A stretch of 64,000 nt of DNA from Leptotrichia sp. oral taxon 215 str. W9775 (lineage in GTDB: Bacteria; Fusobacteriota; Fusobacteriia; Fusobacteriales; Leptotrichiaceae): contig NZ_KI272824.1 of assembly GCF_000469505.1 (NCBI RefSeq), positions 1 through 64,000 on the forward strand. Reading direction: 5' to 3'. A program made the translations under genes and the position numbers. This document shows positions 1-7,835 of the stretch, piece after piece (the first letter of the stretch is position 1; every line of letters begins with the position of its first letter). Below the pieces are notes generated by a model that ran no database searches, was not told where the DNA came from, and was given only the letters and a program-made list of their open reading frames with translations.

Positions 1-486
1 TCAACAGGAGTAACGGTAACAACTTCATCTTCTGCAAGAATGGTAACAGGGTCAGTCGTTCCAAATCTGATTACATCAGGAAAGAGTGTGACAACACTGG
101 AAGCACCAAAGAATCCTGTAGTTAAACCAGTTACTAAAATTGAACAGGAAACTGTTCTAATAATAAATGGATTTACAAGTAAACAAATTAAAGAAATGAG
201 TTTAGAAGATTTAAGAAAAATTGGTTCTTCAGAGACCACTTCTAGTAATGCTATAAAAAAGTTGAAAGGAACAAAAGAAGAAGCATTAAAATTTTTCGAA
301 AGCAGAGTAGTCGGGGAAATAGAAACTAAAGTAAATCCTGCAGGAAAAGTAATAAAAGTAGGATTCGATAAATTTGGAAATAAATTAACTTATAGAGATT
401 TTTCAGTTATAAATGGTAGTTATCCAACTATTGAATTGTTTAAAGGAAGTACAGGTTCATGGGTAACAAAAATTAAATTTGAATAA
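1..486 (+). CDS. C-terminal end of a large polymorphic toxin (5' end outside window)
   Basis: The reading frame is open from base 1, so this is the tail of a longer protein; the first ATG at 40 is only an internal methionine. A Val/Thr/Pro-rich linker (KNPVVKPVTK, coded near 109-138) precedes a compact C-terminal domain of about 100 residues ending in YPTIELF...WVTKIKFE. A variable C-terminal tip directly followed by small unrelated genes is the standard layout of contact-dependent or secreted polymorphic toxins, with immunity genes behind. The tip resembles small RNase-type toxin domains (EEALKFFE and GNKLTYRDFS stretches), but I cannot name the family with certainty. The linker recurs in a decayed copy near 1204. 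Confidence 0.6.
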   Translation, partial: STGVTVTTSSSARMVTGSVVPNLITSGKSVTTLEAPKNPVVKPVTKIEQETVLIINGFTSKQIKEMSLEDLRKIGSSETTSSNAIKKLKGTKEEALKFFESRVVGEIETKVNPAGKVIKVGFDKFGNKLTYRDFSVINGSYPTIELFKGSTGSWVTKIKFE

Positions 487-503
487 TAGAAAGGAATCAT
501 AAC

Positions 504-893
504 ATGGAAGTTAATTATTATATTACTTCTGAATTTGAAAAATATAAGAAATATGCAGAAGAAGGAATTATGGAATTAATAGAACTGAAATTTTTAAATA
601 TTTCAAAAGAAGAAGAACAAATTTTAAAAAATCTTAACATAAATTATAAAATATATAGGAATAAAACTGTAAAAATTCAGCTAATAAATTTTATAAACTA
701 TGTAGTTGAAAAAGATGGGGAGGAAAAAGGAATATATATCAAAAAAACAAAAGAATATGAAAAATTTTTTAAAGAAGCAAATATAATTTTTAATAAAAAT
801 GAAAAATATGAAAATTTGATAATATCAAAAGATAAAGTAAGAGTTGAAGTTATTATAGAAAGGGATATAAGTAATGTTAAAACAGAAATTTGA
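504..893 (+). CDS. small hypothetical protein, candidate immunity gene
   Basis: A 129-residue Lys/Glu/Ile-rich soluble protein without a signal peptide or membrane segment. It begins 17 bases after the toxin-tip stop, with a good ribosome site (GAAAGGA) before ATG 504. No domain recognised. Its position immediately behind a toxin C-terminus is the only evidence for an immunity role; that is inference. It overlaps the next gene by 20 bases, suggesting translational coupling. Confidence 0.55.
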   Translation: MEVNYYITSEFEKYKKYAEEGIMELIELKFLNISKEEEQILKNLNINYKIYRNKTVKIQLINFINYVVEKDGEEKGIYIKKTKEYEKFFKEANIIFNKNEKYENLIISKDKVRVEVIIERDISNVKTEI

Positions 894-1155
894 AAATATT
901 TTTATAAAAAAATGTAAATATAAAGATACAAAATTATATATTTATTATAGGCATAAAAATAATAATAAATGTCTGGTTTTTTCTAATGTAAAAAGTTTTA
1001 AGTCAGTATTTTCTGAACTTTATTGTTATGATAGTCTGTTAAAGAAATTAGAAATAAATGAGTTTTCAAATATGATAAACAGAAATTATAAAGATAATGA
1101 AGTATATATAATTGATGGACTGTGGATGAGATATATCATAAAATTCAATGATTAA
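874..1155 (+). CDS. small hypothetical protein, second candidate immunity gene
   Basis: 93 residues, basic and aromatic-rich (many K, Y, N), no signal peptide. ATG 874 has GAAAGGG eight bases upstream and overlaps the preceding gene. Function unknown. In polymorphic toxin loci, short unrelated genes stacked behind the toxin tip are usually immunity genes for present or displaced tips, so an immunity or orphan-immunity role is plausible but unproven. Confidence 0.5.
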   Translation: MLKQKFENIFIKKCKYKDTKLYIYYRHKNNNKCLVFSNVKSFKSVFSELYCYDSLLKKLEINEFSNMINRNYKDNEVYIIDGLWMRYIIKFND

Positions 1156-1198
1156 TGAAAAAATACGGAATAGTTGTAAATGTAGGAAACACAGGACG

Positions 1199-1928
1199 TG
1201 TGGAAGAGTGTAGTAATACCGGAAGTACCAAAGAAACCTGTAGTTAAACCGTTTATTAAACCTGAATAGAATATAGAAACAGTGGAGAAACCGGCTGTTA
1301 CTTCAGAAAAGCCTAAACCAGTAGACAGAAGTCATTCTCAGAGAAGTAGTAATCAGGATAGTCATAAAGAAGATTTCAGTCAGAAAAGAAAAACAGGAGA
1401 AAACAAATCTGATAATTGAGATATTTACTATGAAGGGCGGAAAGTTTATACTGCAAGTGAACTGAATCAGTTAGGAAGAGAAAGTAATGCTACTCCTAAC
1501 AGAGGAGGCGAATATATATTTGAAAAACCTGCAGGAAAGCCTGAAGCACAGGAATTTCAGTGGGGAACAACAGGAAGTATGATGCAACAGACTCCAGATA
1601 GACCGAAAAATGTAATTCCGGCTTTAAGATATGATAATCCTAATTCTCGAGGAATAATTTCATAAAATTTGATGGAATTGAAGTAAGGGATGGTAAAACT
1701 TATCTGATTGATGCGAAAAGAAATATTCCTCATTGGAATAAAAGTGCTATGAAAAATTTGACAAAAACATTTGATAGAATAAATGAAGCTAAAAATCAAA
1801 ATCTAGAAATTAAAGTAATATATGAATTTCCAAAGGAAGAGGCGAAGATTAAATTTACTGACTGGTTAGATAAGAATCCAAAATATAAGAAAACAATTAA
1901 TGAAATCAGGATTAGACCAGAAAAATGA
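1199..1928 (+). pseudogene. decayed orphan toxin cassette with restriction-endonuclease-like fold
   Basis: Read in one frame from 1204, the sequence gives a linker (KSVVIPEVPKKPVVKP) closely matching the linker in the intact toxin tail. It is then interrupted by stops at 1267-1269 and 1417-1419. After 1663-1665 (a third stop) a frame change near 1662 continues as IKFDGIEV...LIDAKRN...W and runs to a stop at 1926-1928. The D...(I)DAK spacing resembles the PD-(D/E)XK core of REase-fold polymorphic toxins (Tox-REase-5 type); that family name is from memory. The upstream half (YYEGRKVYTASELNQLGRE) looks like a pretoxin or linker segment. At least two nonsense codons and one frameshift make it non-functional. 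Confidence 0.65.
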
Positions 1929-1950
1929 AATTGAAAGGATATTTAAATTT

Positions 1951-2676
1951 ATGCAAAATAGAGAAAAAAGCATTAGAATGTATAGAAAAATCAATAAAAA
2001 TGAATCAATAGAAGAAAGACATAAGAAAGTTATGAAAGGACTGTCAGAACTGGAAGCACCTTTAGGATTGAAAGATAGTGAGATTCCAGAAGTGCCGGAT
2101 TTCGGTGTAGAAATAAGAGCGTATTATCGTACAAAAAATTCTAAAACAAAAGGAGTTTCGATATCAGGAAATTATATATGGAGAGATGAAAGTTCAGAGA
2201 AAGAAAGATGGGATTCTCTGGAGTATGATTTTAAAATAACATATAGGTTGATAAATTATAAGAAAATAATATATGAAGACCTCCCAAAAGTGATAAATAT
2301 TTTTGATCCTTATGTTGCTGATTTATATGTAGCTTATAATGGTGCTTACGAAGAAGGGAGAACTCCGGAAACAAGAACTTATGGAGAAAGTATAAATCCT
2401 GAATTTTTAAAACTGAAGGAGAAAAATTGTAACATAGGAATTCTGCAAGATGTATTATTTACACTATCTCCAGTGATGTATTTCAATGAAGAAAGTTATA
2501 ATAAGCTTATAAAAGTACCAAAAGAAGAGCTTCTGGAAAGACTTAAGGGGAAAGCAAAGGGAGTGTTGCTACTTGAAAAGGGTATATACATTATCTTTAA
2601 TGATAAGGCAGATATTACTTATGAAGAATTTGTAGAAATGAACAACACATTTAAGCCATTACTGGGATTAATTTAA
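1951..2676 (+). CDS. candidate immunity protein for the REase-fold toxin (Imm52-like)
   Basis: About 241 residues from ATG 1951, which has GAAAGGA 11 bases upstream. An in-frame ATG at 1900 would overlap the decayed toxin by 29 bases and has no clear ribosome site. Soluble, no signal peptide. Motifs such as FGVEIRAYYR, YIWRDES and the C-terminal MNNTFKPLLGLI are compatible with the Imm52 family, which I recall as a partner of Tox-REase-5 toxins; this is moderate recognition, not a search result. The gene is intact although its cognate toxin is broken, as expected where immunity outlives the toxin. A terminator follows. Confidence 0.55.
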   Translation: MQNREKSIRMYRKINKNESIEERHKKVMKGLSELEAPLGLKDSEIPEVPDFGVEIRAYYRTKNSKTKGVSISGNYIWRDESSEKERWDSLEYDFKITYRLINYKKIIYEDLPKVINIFDPYVADLYVAYNGAYEEGRTPETRTYGESINPEFLKLKEKNCNIGILQDVLFTLSPVMYFNEESYNKLIKVPKEELLERLKGKAKGVLLLEKGIYIIFNDKADITYEEFVEMNNTFKPLLGLI

Positions 2677-2686
2677 TTGGAATATA

Positions 2687-2720
2687 AGACAGTCTGGAAA
2701 ATTATCAGGCTGTCTGTTTT
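2687..2720 (+). terminator. rho-independent terminator after the immunity gene
   Basis: AGACAGTCTG pairs with CAGGCTGTCT (one G-U pair) across a short loop and is followed by a T-rich stretch. It lies 11 bases behind the stop of the immunity gene. Confidence 0.8.
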
Positions 2721-2737
2721 ATAAAAATATTAGTAAT

Positions 2738-2902
2738 ATGTATAGTGAAAGTAGTAATGCCATAAATTTTGTTACCGGGACAGTGAAGGGACTAAGGGAT
2801 AATATAAGGTCAAAAGATGGGAAACCTGCACGGATGGATGATGTCAGGAAGGGTGAATTCTTGGAGTGTCCTCAAATTTTAGAAAATCAAATAGAAAACT
2901 GA
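2738..2902 (+). pseudogene. 54-codon remnant of a larger toxin-locus protein
   Basis: An open frame from ATG 2738 to TGA 2900 encodes a short sequence (FVTGTVKGLRDNIRSKDG core) with no usable ribosome site. It sits between a terminator and the promoter of the next gene. Its composition resembles internal segments of large hemagglutinin or toxin proteins, so I read it as debris of a former cassette. The rest of 2721-3019 holds nothing else I can support. Confidence 0.3.
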
Positions 2903-3019
2903 GTGGGAATGTAAAAAATTATGTAGACTTAAAGTTGGTCTTAGTATAATAAAATCACAAAAATATTTAGGTTCTATAATATGTGTGAAGATGAAAAAAT
3001 AAATAATATCTAAAATAAA

Positions 3020-3047
3020 TTGAAAATAATAGTTTTCAAGGTATAAT
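3020..3047 (+). promoter_or_regulatory. sigma70-type promoter
   Basis: TTGAAA (3020-3025), a 16-base spacer, then TATAAT (3042-3047), 37 bases before the start of the 154-residue gene. Confidence 0.65.
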
Positions 3048-3083
3048 GAAATTAAAGTAAAACTGTAAGGAGGTAATTACTTT

Positions 3084-3548
3084 ATGCAAAAATATTTTAT
3101 GAATCCCATGACAGGAAAAACTATGAAAAATACTCATCTTTCTCATATTGTAAGTTACGGTTTAACTAGAGAAGAAGAACATTTTATATTTACAAAGGTG
3201 GAAAAATTGAAGACAGAAAAAAAAGAATTTTTTGATTATATTATTTGTAATGACTCTTTTCTGAATATGATTGCTGTGTCTGGTTTTATCATAATAATAA
3301 ATCCGGAGGCAATGTCAGATGAAGAAATTAAAAGTTTCAACGAATGCTTTGAAGAAGCTGAAAATACGATAATTGTTTCAACTAGAGATTTTAAAAGAAG
3401 AAAAAATTTTCCAATTTATTTTAATATAGCAATTGACATCAGTAATCCTTTATGTGGAGAAACTTACTATAATCTGATGAAATTTGGAGTTGAATATATG
3501 GAATATAAATTTTACTATGATTCATCTAAAAAATCGTTTTTAAGTTGA
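3084..3548 (+). CDS. hypothetical protein, possible orphan immunity protein
   Basis: 154 residues with no signal peptide. A strong ribosome site (TAAGGAGG, ending about 10 bases before ATG 3084) and its own promoter show it is expressed. A hydrophobic core (GFIIIINPEAMSDEEIKSF) suggests a small alpha/beta protein. I do not recognise a family. Its place at the end of the toxin debris suggests an orphan immunity gene, but it could equally be an unrelated single-gene unit. Confidence 0.6.
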   Translation: MQKYFMNPMTGKTMKNTHLSHIVSYGLTREEEHFIFTKVEKLKTEKKEFFDYIICNDSFLNMIAVSGFIIIINPEAMSDEEIKSFNECFEEAENTIIVSTRDFKRRKNFPIYFNIAIDISNPLCGETYYNLMKFGVEYMEYKFYYDSSKKSFLS

Positions 3549-3686
3549 TTTTATATGTGTTATAAAATTTATTCTAAGAGCTATAACCACTATATTTTTT
3601 GTATAGAACATGATTTAGAAATGTATTTAATATCATGTTTTTTTAATAAAAGAAAAATAAAATATATAAAAATAATTAAAAATAAT

Positions 3687-3715
3687 TTGACAAATAATAA
3701 AAAATGTAGTATAAA
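3687..3715 (+). promoter_or_regulatory. strong promoter of the type IV pilus-like operon
   Basis: Consensus TTGACA (3687-3692), exactly 17 bases, then TATAAA (3710-3715), about 40 bases before the first pilin start. The eight genes that follow are tightly spaced and probably transcribed from here. Confidence 0.8.
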
Positions 3716-3753
3716 TAATTAAATAAAAATTAATGATAAAAGGTGGGGTTATT

Positions 3754-4155
3754 ATGAAAAGTGAGGTAAAAAGGGAAAAAAAGTTTCAGAAGGGCTTTAC
3801 TCTGGTTGAAGTTATTCTTGTTGTGGCCATAATTACAATAATATCGGCAATAGCAGTGCCACAGGTGGGAAAGTACCTGAATAAGGCAAACAGGAGTAAA
3901 ATAATAGGAGCAATAGCGGAATTAAACAATTCATCAACATCTTGGAGCATCGATCATGGGGGCGATATACCAAATAGTTTACAGGACATATTCAATGAAC
4001 AGGGAGATTTAAAGAAACTTGGAATAGGAGCAGATAACAGCGGAAATTTCAAGATTGGAAATATTCATGGGAAAATTTTATACAGCAATGGAGAAGTATA
4101 TGCAAAGACAGATCCCAACAGCAAGGCATTTCCAAATGAGGAAATTAGAAAATAA
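3754..4155 (+). CDS. type IV pilin / major pseudopilin-like protein
   Basis: About 133 residues from ATG 3754, chosen because AGGTGGGG lies 6-8 bases upstream; an earlier ATG at 3733 lacks a site. A class III leader ends in KGFTLVEVILVVAI: cleavage is expected between G and F, giving a mature N-terminus with Glu at +5 and a hydrophobic helix of about 20 residues, as in GspG and PilA proteins. The remaining globular part has the short GspG-like beta region. As first gene behind the strong promoter it is probably the major subunit of this machine. Confidence 0.88.
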   Translation: MKSEVKREKKFQKGFTLVEVILVVAIITIISAIAVPQVGKYLNKANRSKIIGAIAELNNSSTSWSIDHGGDIPNSLQDIFNEQGDLKKLGIGADNSGNFKIGNIHGKILYSNGEVYAKTDPNSKAFPNEEIRK

Positions 4156-4628
4156 TGTCTGGTTTAAATGCAGTTCATATATTTGAAATTATTGAATATA
4201 TTACTTTTTTTTATATATGTATGACAGATATAAAAAAGAAAATAATACCTGATAGTGGTTTTGTAATACTTATAATTACAGGATTATTAAAAGGTATGGC
4301 AAAAGGAAATCTGGAAGGATATTTTTTAGGAATGTGTGTCTATCCGATGCCGTTAATAATTCTGTATATACTGGAAGATTATTTTAAGAAGGAACTGATA
4401 GGATTCGGAGATATAAAGCTAATGATGGGAATTGGAGGAAATCTGGGATATAAAAATCTTGCAGAAATAGTAAAATATTATCATGCGGTATATTTTCTTG
4501 CTGGAATTATGGCGATTCTATTTATACTTTATCTAAAATATAAAGGGAAAAAAGCTGAGTATATTCCTTTTGCCCCTTTTCTTATTATGGGGGTTATTAC
4601 AAGGATAATGGATATTCAAATATTATAA
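4155..4628 (+). CDS. short prepilin peptidase (A24 family)
   Basis: 157-residue polytopic membrane protein that should cleave class III leaders of the surrounding pilins. The two catalytic aspartate motifs are visible: TDIKKKIIP near residues 20-28 and GFGDIKLM near residues 76-83. At this length it holds only the peptidase half and lacks the N-terminal zinc/methyltransferase domain of classical PilD, like CpaA/TadV-type enzymes, so N-methylation of the pilins may not happen here. Its ATG overlaps the pilin stop (TAATG), implying coupled translation. Confidence 0.85.
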   Translation: MSGLNAVHIFEIIEYITFFYICMTDIKKKIIPDSGFVILIITGLLKGMAKGNLEGYFLGMCVYPMPLIILYILEDYFKKELIGFGDIKLMMGIGGNLGYKNLAEIVKYYHAVYFLAGIMAILFILYLKYKGKKAEYIPFAPFLIMGVITRIMDIQIL

Positions 4629-4644
4629 GGGGACGGATTTAATC

Positions 4645-5064
4645 ATGAAAAATAGAGGGGAAACGCTGGTTGAAAGTCTTTTATCCATATTTTTTGCTGT
4701 TATTGTCCTGACACCTGTTTCAAATCTGATTTTAAAGACTTTCAGAATTGACAGTAAAATTGACAGGAAAAATATTTTTAACATGGAAACAGAAAATATG
4801 TCAGAAATATTGAAAACAAAAGATTATGCATTTCTGTACAGTCGGATTGGAAAACATGCGATACAGAATAAAAATGACTTTTACAGTAAATTTGCAATAG
4901 AAGGAAAGTATCAGATACTGAAGGAGAGTGTCAATGGAAAAAGTCGTAATCTGGAAATAAAAGCAACAGAAAACTATTATCTGAATGAAAAAGGGGAAAA
5001 GGAATATATACTGGAAATAATTATAGACGGGAAAAAGGATTATTATTTTCCTGAAATAAAGTAA
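4645..5064 (+). CDS. minor pseudopilin
   Basis: 139 residues. The N-terminus RGETLVESLLSIFFAVIVL is a class III leader with a very short pre-segment, an unusual Glu at +1 instead of Phe, and the conserved Glu at +5, followed by the hydrophobic helix. Comparable to PilV/GspI-type minor subunits that prime assembly. It follows the peptidase by 16 bases with AAGGGG as ribosome site. Confidence 0.75.
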   Translation: MKNRGETLVESLLSIFFAVIVLTPVSNLILKTFRIDSKIDRKNIFNMETENMSEILKTKDYAFLYSRIGKHAIQNKNDFYSKFAIEGKYQILKESVNGKSRNLEIKATENYYLNEKGEKEYILEIIIDGKKDYYFPEIK

Positions 5065-5076
5065 AAAAGGGGGATT

Positions 5077-5556
5077 ATGAAAGGGGATAAGGCGGGTAAA
5101 AAAACAGGAGGATATCTGCTTCTTGAAATACTGATTTGTATGCTCCTGTTTTCAGTAGTTGTATTTGTAATTTCAGTATTTTTAAAAAGAACTGTAATGA
5201 TAGAAAAGAAAAAGTCAAAAACTCAGAAATTGGAAGAAAATATCCACTTTCTCACAGATAAAATTTCTGAAGATATATCAAACAGGGACAGGGAAGTTTT
5301 TGAATATGAAGGAAGCATGGATAATTTTCATATAAAAGAAAATTATGTTTTATTTAGAAAGGATAACTTATTTTATAAGCTGGAATACACAAATAAGAAA
5401 TTATACATATCAGAAGGAATAAATCTGTTAAATCTGGGAAGCAGGACAGCTTTAGGAGAATATGAAAATCTGGAATTTAAAAAAGTGGACAGATTATTTA
5501 TGATTGTAATGAAAAACGGGAGCAGTGAAGAAGTCAAGGTAATTAATTTAATGTAG
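5077..5556 (+). CDS. minor pseudopilin (PilW/GspJ-like)
   Basis: 159 residues. The leader KKTGGYLLLEILICMLLFS is expected to be cut after GG, leaving Tyr +1 and Glu +5 before a hydrophobic helix, then a charged soluble domain. Size and position suggest a GspJ/PilW-type tip subunit. Twelve bases behind the previous gene with AAAGGGGG before ATG. Confidence 0.75.
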   Translation: MKGDKAGKKTGGYLLLEILICMLLFSVVVFVISVFLKRTVMIEKKKSKTQKLEENIHFLTDKISEDISNRDREVFEYEGSMDNFHIKENYVLFRKDNLFYKLEYTNKKLYISEGINLLNLGSRTALGEYENLEFKKVDRLFMIVMKNGSSEEVKVINLM

Positions 5557-5568
5557 AGGGGGAATCTG

Positions 5569-6123
5569 GTGAAGAATAAAAAGAGGGGGGCAAGTCTTGT
5601 TTATGTTCTTATAATTTTATCTGTCATTCTGACTTTTTCAACAGGATTTATCTATTTTGTGCATGAGCGTGGGAAAATAACTGTTCTGAGGGAGAAAAGT
5701 GACAGGAGCAGGAAAATATCAAACAGTTATATGGCAAACATGGAAGATAAAACTGCTGAAAGATTGGAAAACAGGGGATTAAGCATTAACGGAAATCAGA
5801 AAGTTATAAAGGGGAAAAGTGATTATTTCAATAAGAAGTTCATAATAAGCACATCTGGTCAGAATGAACTGAAAAGACTTCTATTTTCAGATAATCATGA
5901 AGAAAGTATTGGGAACTTTAAAATAAAGGAAATAAAGGATTTTACAGGAAATGAATATTTTCCGCCACTTGAAGAAAATACAGTTTATAATAATCTGAAA
6001 ATAGTATATTTTAAGAAGGTTTTAGGGAAAGAAGTCAATTATAGGGAGGAACTGGAATTTAAAAGAATAGATTCCATGACTGTGGAAATTCAGGAAAAGA
6101 ATGGCGGGTTTGTTTTAAACTGA
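5569..6123 (+). CDS. minor pseudopilin-like protein (PilX/GspK-like, no Glu5)
   Basis: 184 residues, starting at GTG 5569 behind AGAGGGGGA. The N-terminus KRGASLVYVLIILSVILTF resembles a class III leader, but the residue at +5 is Tyr rather than Glu. Absence of Glu5 is typical of GspK and some PilX proteins that cap the pilus tip. It is shorter than a classical GspK, so the assignment is by position and leader only. Confidence 0.65.
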   Translation: MKNKKRGASLVYVLIILSVILTFSTGFIYFVHERGKITVLREKSDRSRKISNSYMANMEDKTAERLENRGLSINGNQKVIKGKSDYFNKKFIISTSGQNELKRLLFSDNHEESIGNFKIKEIKDFTGNEYFPPLEENTVYNNLKIVYFKKVLGKEVNYREELEFKRIDSMTVEIQEKNGGFVLN

Positions 6124-6153
6124 AATATAAAAGGGAAAAAATTGAGGTGAAAA

Positions 6154-7263
6154 ATGTTTGAAAAAATAAAAATTTATATGAGAAGTAAGGATAAAGTATA
6201 TATTTACATGAATGAAGAGATTCTGTTTTTTGAAAATCAGGAACTATCTTCCATTCTTGAAAATTTAAGGGAAGAGAGTGAAACAGATGAAGAAATGGCT
6301 GTTTCAATTATTCTGCACTATCCTTATTTTTTATTTGAAGAAGATTTACAGGCTAAAAATAACTTTATAAATAAAAATATGAAATATATATACAAAAAAT
6401 ATTATTTAAATCATATGGAAAACAGGTATGTAAATCTGTATATGGAAAGAAAACAGATAAATGATATAAAAAACAGTTGCAGACAAGCTGGCTTTAAGCT
6501 TATGGACATAAAAACGGATTTTGATATAATTTATGGTTTTTCGAAGGAAGAAGATATTGAAATATTACAGGTTGGGGAAATAAACAGTGTAAGAATGCTG
6601 GTAAAAAATGAAAAAATAGAAGAACTTGAAAAGCTCGATTTAAAACTGGAGGATATGGAAGACAGGGAAAATTTTGATTTTGGGGATATGAAAACTTTCT
6701 TTTGTGAAGAAGAGGACATAAGGAATATTTTTCAGAATGAAGAACTGGAAAATAATATAAATTTTCTGAGTAAAAATAATCAGCTTGAGCTTGGAGATTT
6801 AAAAAATATAAAATTAAAAGATGTACTGGTTGTTGTTGTTCTGATAGGAATCTATGTATTTTTAAATGGAATGATTCCTTTAGGGAAGCAGGTTGAAAAA
6901 AATAATAATCTGAAGAAACAGGTGAAAAGCCTGGAATCTGAATATTTAAAGGAGAAGAATGAAAAACTTCCGGATTATTCAGAAGAGCTGTCGAAATTAA
7001 ATGAAATTGATAATGGAATAAAAAGGAAGGAGTATTATTCATTTATAAAATTTCTGGTAGATAACAGTATTAACGGAATAGATTATACTAAAGTGAAGTA
7101 TGAGAATAAAAAATGGCTGATACAGGGAGAAATAGAAAATTTTGATAATTTTGAAAAGTTTGAAAGCAGTGTAAGGAAAAAATATGAAAACAGCGAACTT
7201 GGATATATAAAGGACAATGATGAAACAACAGTTTTTGAATATACTGTAAGTGAGAAAGAATAG
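6154..7263 (+). CDS. GspL / PilM-PilN-like inner-membrane assembly protein
   Basis: 369 residues with one membrane segment near residues 225-245 (DVLVVVVLIGIYVFL). This splits the protein into an acidic cytoplasmic N-domain and an extracytoplasmic C-domain with a coiled-coil stretch (KQVEKNNNLKKQVKSLESE) and a small alpha/beta end. That bitopic layout matches GspL, or PilM fused to PilN, which recruits the assembly ATPase. Sequence identity is too low for me to recognise actin-like motifs, so the call relies on topology and on its place before a PilO-like gene and a secretin. Confidence 0.6.
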   Translation: MFEKIKIYMRSKDKVYIYMNEEILFFENQELSSILENLREESETDEEMAVSIILHYPYFLFEEDLQAKNNFINKNMKYIYKKYYLNHMENRYVNLYMERKQINDIKNSCRQAGFKLMDIKTDFDIIYGFSKEEDIEILQVGEINSVRMLVKNEKIEELEKLDLKLEDMEDRENFDFGDMKTFFCEEEDIRNIFQNEELENNINFLSKNNQLELGDLKNIKLKDVLVVVVLIGIYVFLNGMIPLGKQVEKNNNLKKQVKSLESEYLKEKNEKLPDYSEELSKLNEIDNGIKRKEYYSFIKFLVDNSINGIDYTKVKYENKKWLIQGEIENFDNFEKFESSVRKKYENSELGYIKDNDETTVFEYTVSEKE

Positions 7264-7278
7264 TGTGGGAAGGTTGGA

Positions 7279-7818
7279 ATGGAAAAGATTAAAATAAAGG
7301 GAATTATACTGGTTCTGTTGCTTGTGCTGGGAATATTGGGATTAAATACCAAATATCAAAAATACAGGAATGAAAAAAATAACGAAAAACTGCTGAAGGA
7401 AAATAAAAAGGAACTGGAAGCGAAAATAGAAAATGTTATTTCAGAAAGGGAAGAACGTAGGAAGGAAATACAGTCTGATTATGAGCAGATTCAAATAATA
7501 ACAGGGAAATTAGGATTGCTTTCCATGAAAAATGAGTCAGAATTTAAAAAGATGATTTATGTTTTTACAAGGGAAAGCGGGCTTAAAATGAATGAAATAT
7601 CAAAATCGGAGAAGTTATGGGAGAGAAATGGCTATAAACTGAAATATATTCATTTTACATTGTATGGATCATTGAATAATTTTGGAAAGTTTCTGTATTT
7701 TCTTAATAAAAGCAGAAAGTTCATAGACACTTCCAGAATGTATATTGACCTTACAGGTGAAGGCTTTAAAATTTCTCTGGGATTTATTGAAAAGGGGAAA
7801 ATAGGTGTAAAAAATTAA
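7279..7818 (+). CDS. PilO / GspM-like protein
   Basis: 179 residues: an N-terminal membrane helix (residues 6-24), a coiled coil (about 28-65), then a ferredoxin-like periplasmic domain with the HFTLYGSLNNFGKFLYFL segment typical of PilO. It starts 15 bases after the GspL-like gene and should heterodimerise with that protein's periplasmic part to link the inner-membrane platform with the secretin. Confidence 0.68.
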   Translation: MEKIKIKGIILVLLLVLGILGLNTKYQKYRNEKNNEKLLKENKKELEAKIENVISEREERRKEIQSDYEQIQIITGKLGLLSMKNESEFKKMIYVFTRESGLKMNEISKSEKLWERNGYKLKYIHFTLYGSLNNFGKFLYFLNKSRKFIDTSRMYIDLTGEGFKISLGFIEKGKIGVKN

Positions 7819-7835
7819 TTGGGAAGGATAGAAAA

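Noticed and set aside
1557..1799. 80-codon antisense ORF in the toxin pseudogene
   Set aside because: Complement of degenerate toxin sequence; the sense strand carries the recognisable REase-like motif.
6500..7042. Long antisense ORF opposite the GspL-like gene
   Set aside because: Ser/Phe/Leu-rich composition is the mirror of an AT-rich coding strand; no ribosome site, and the sense gene fits the operon.
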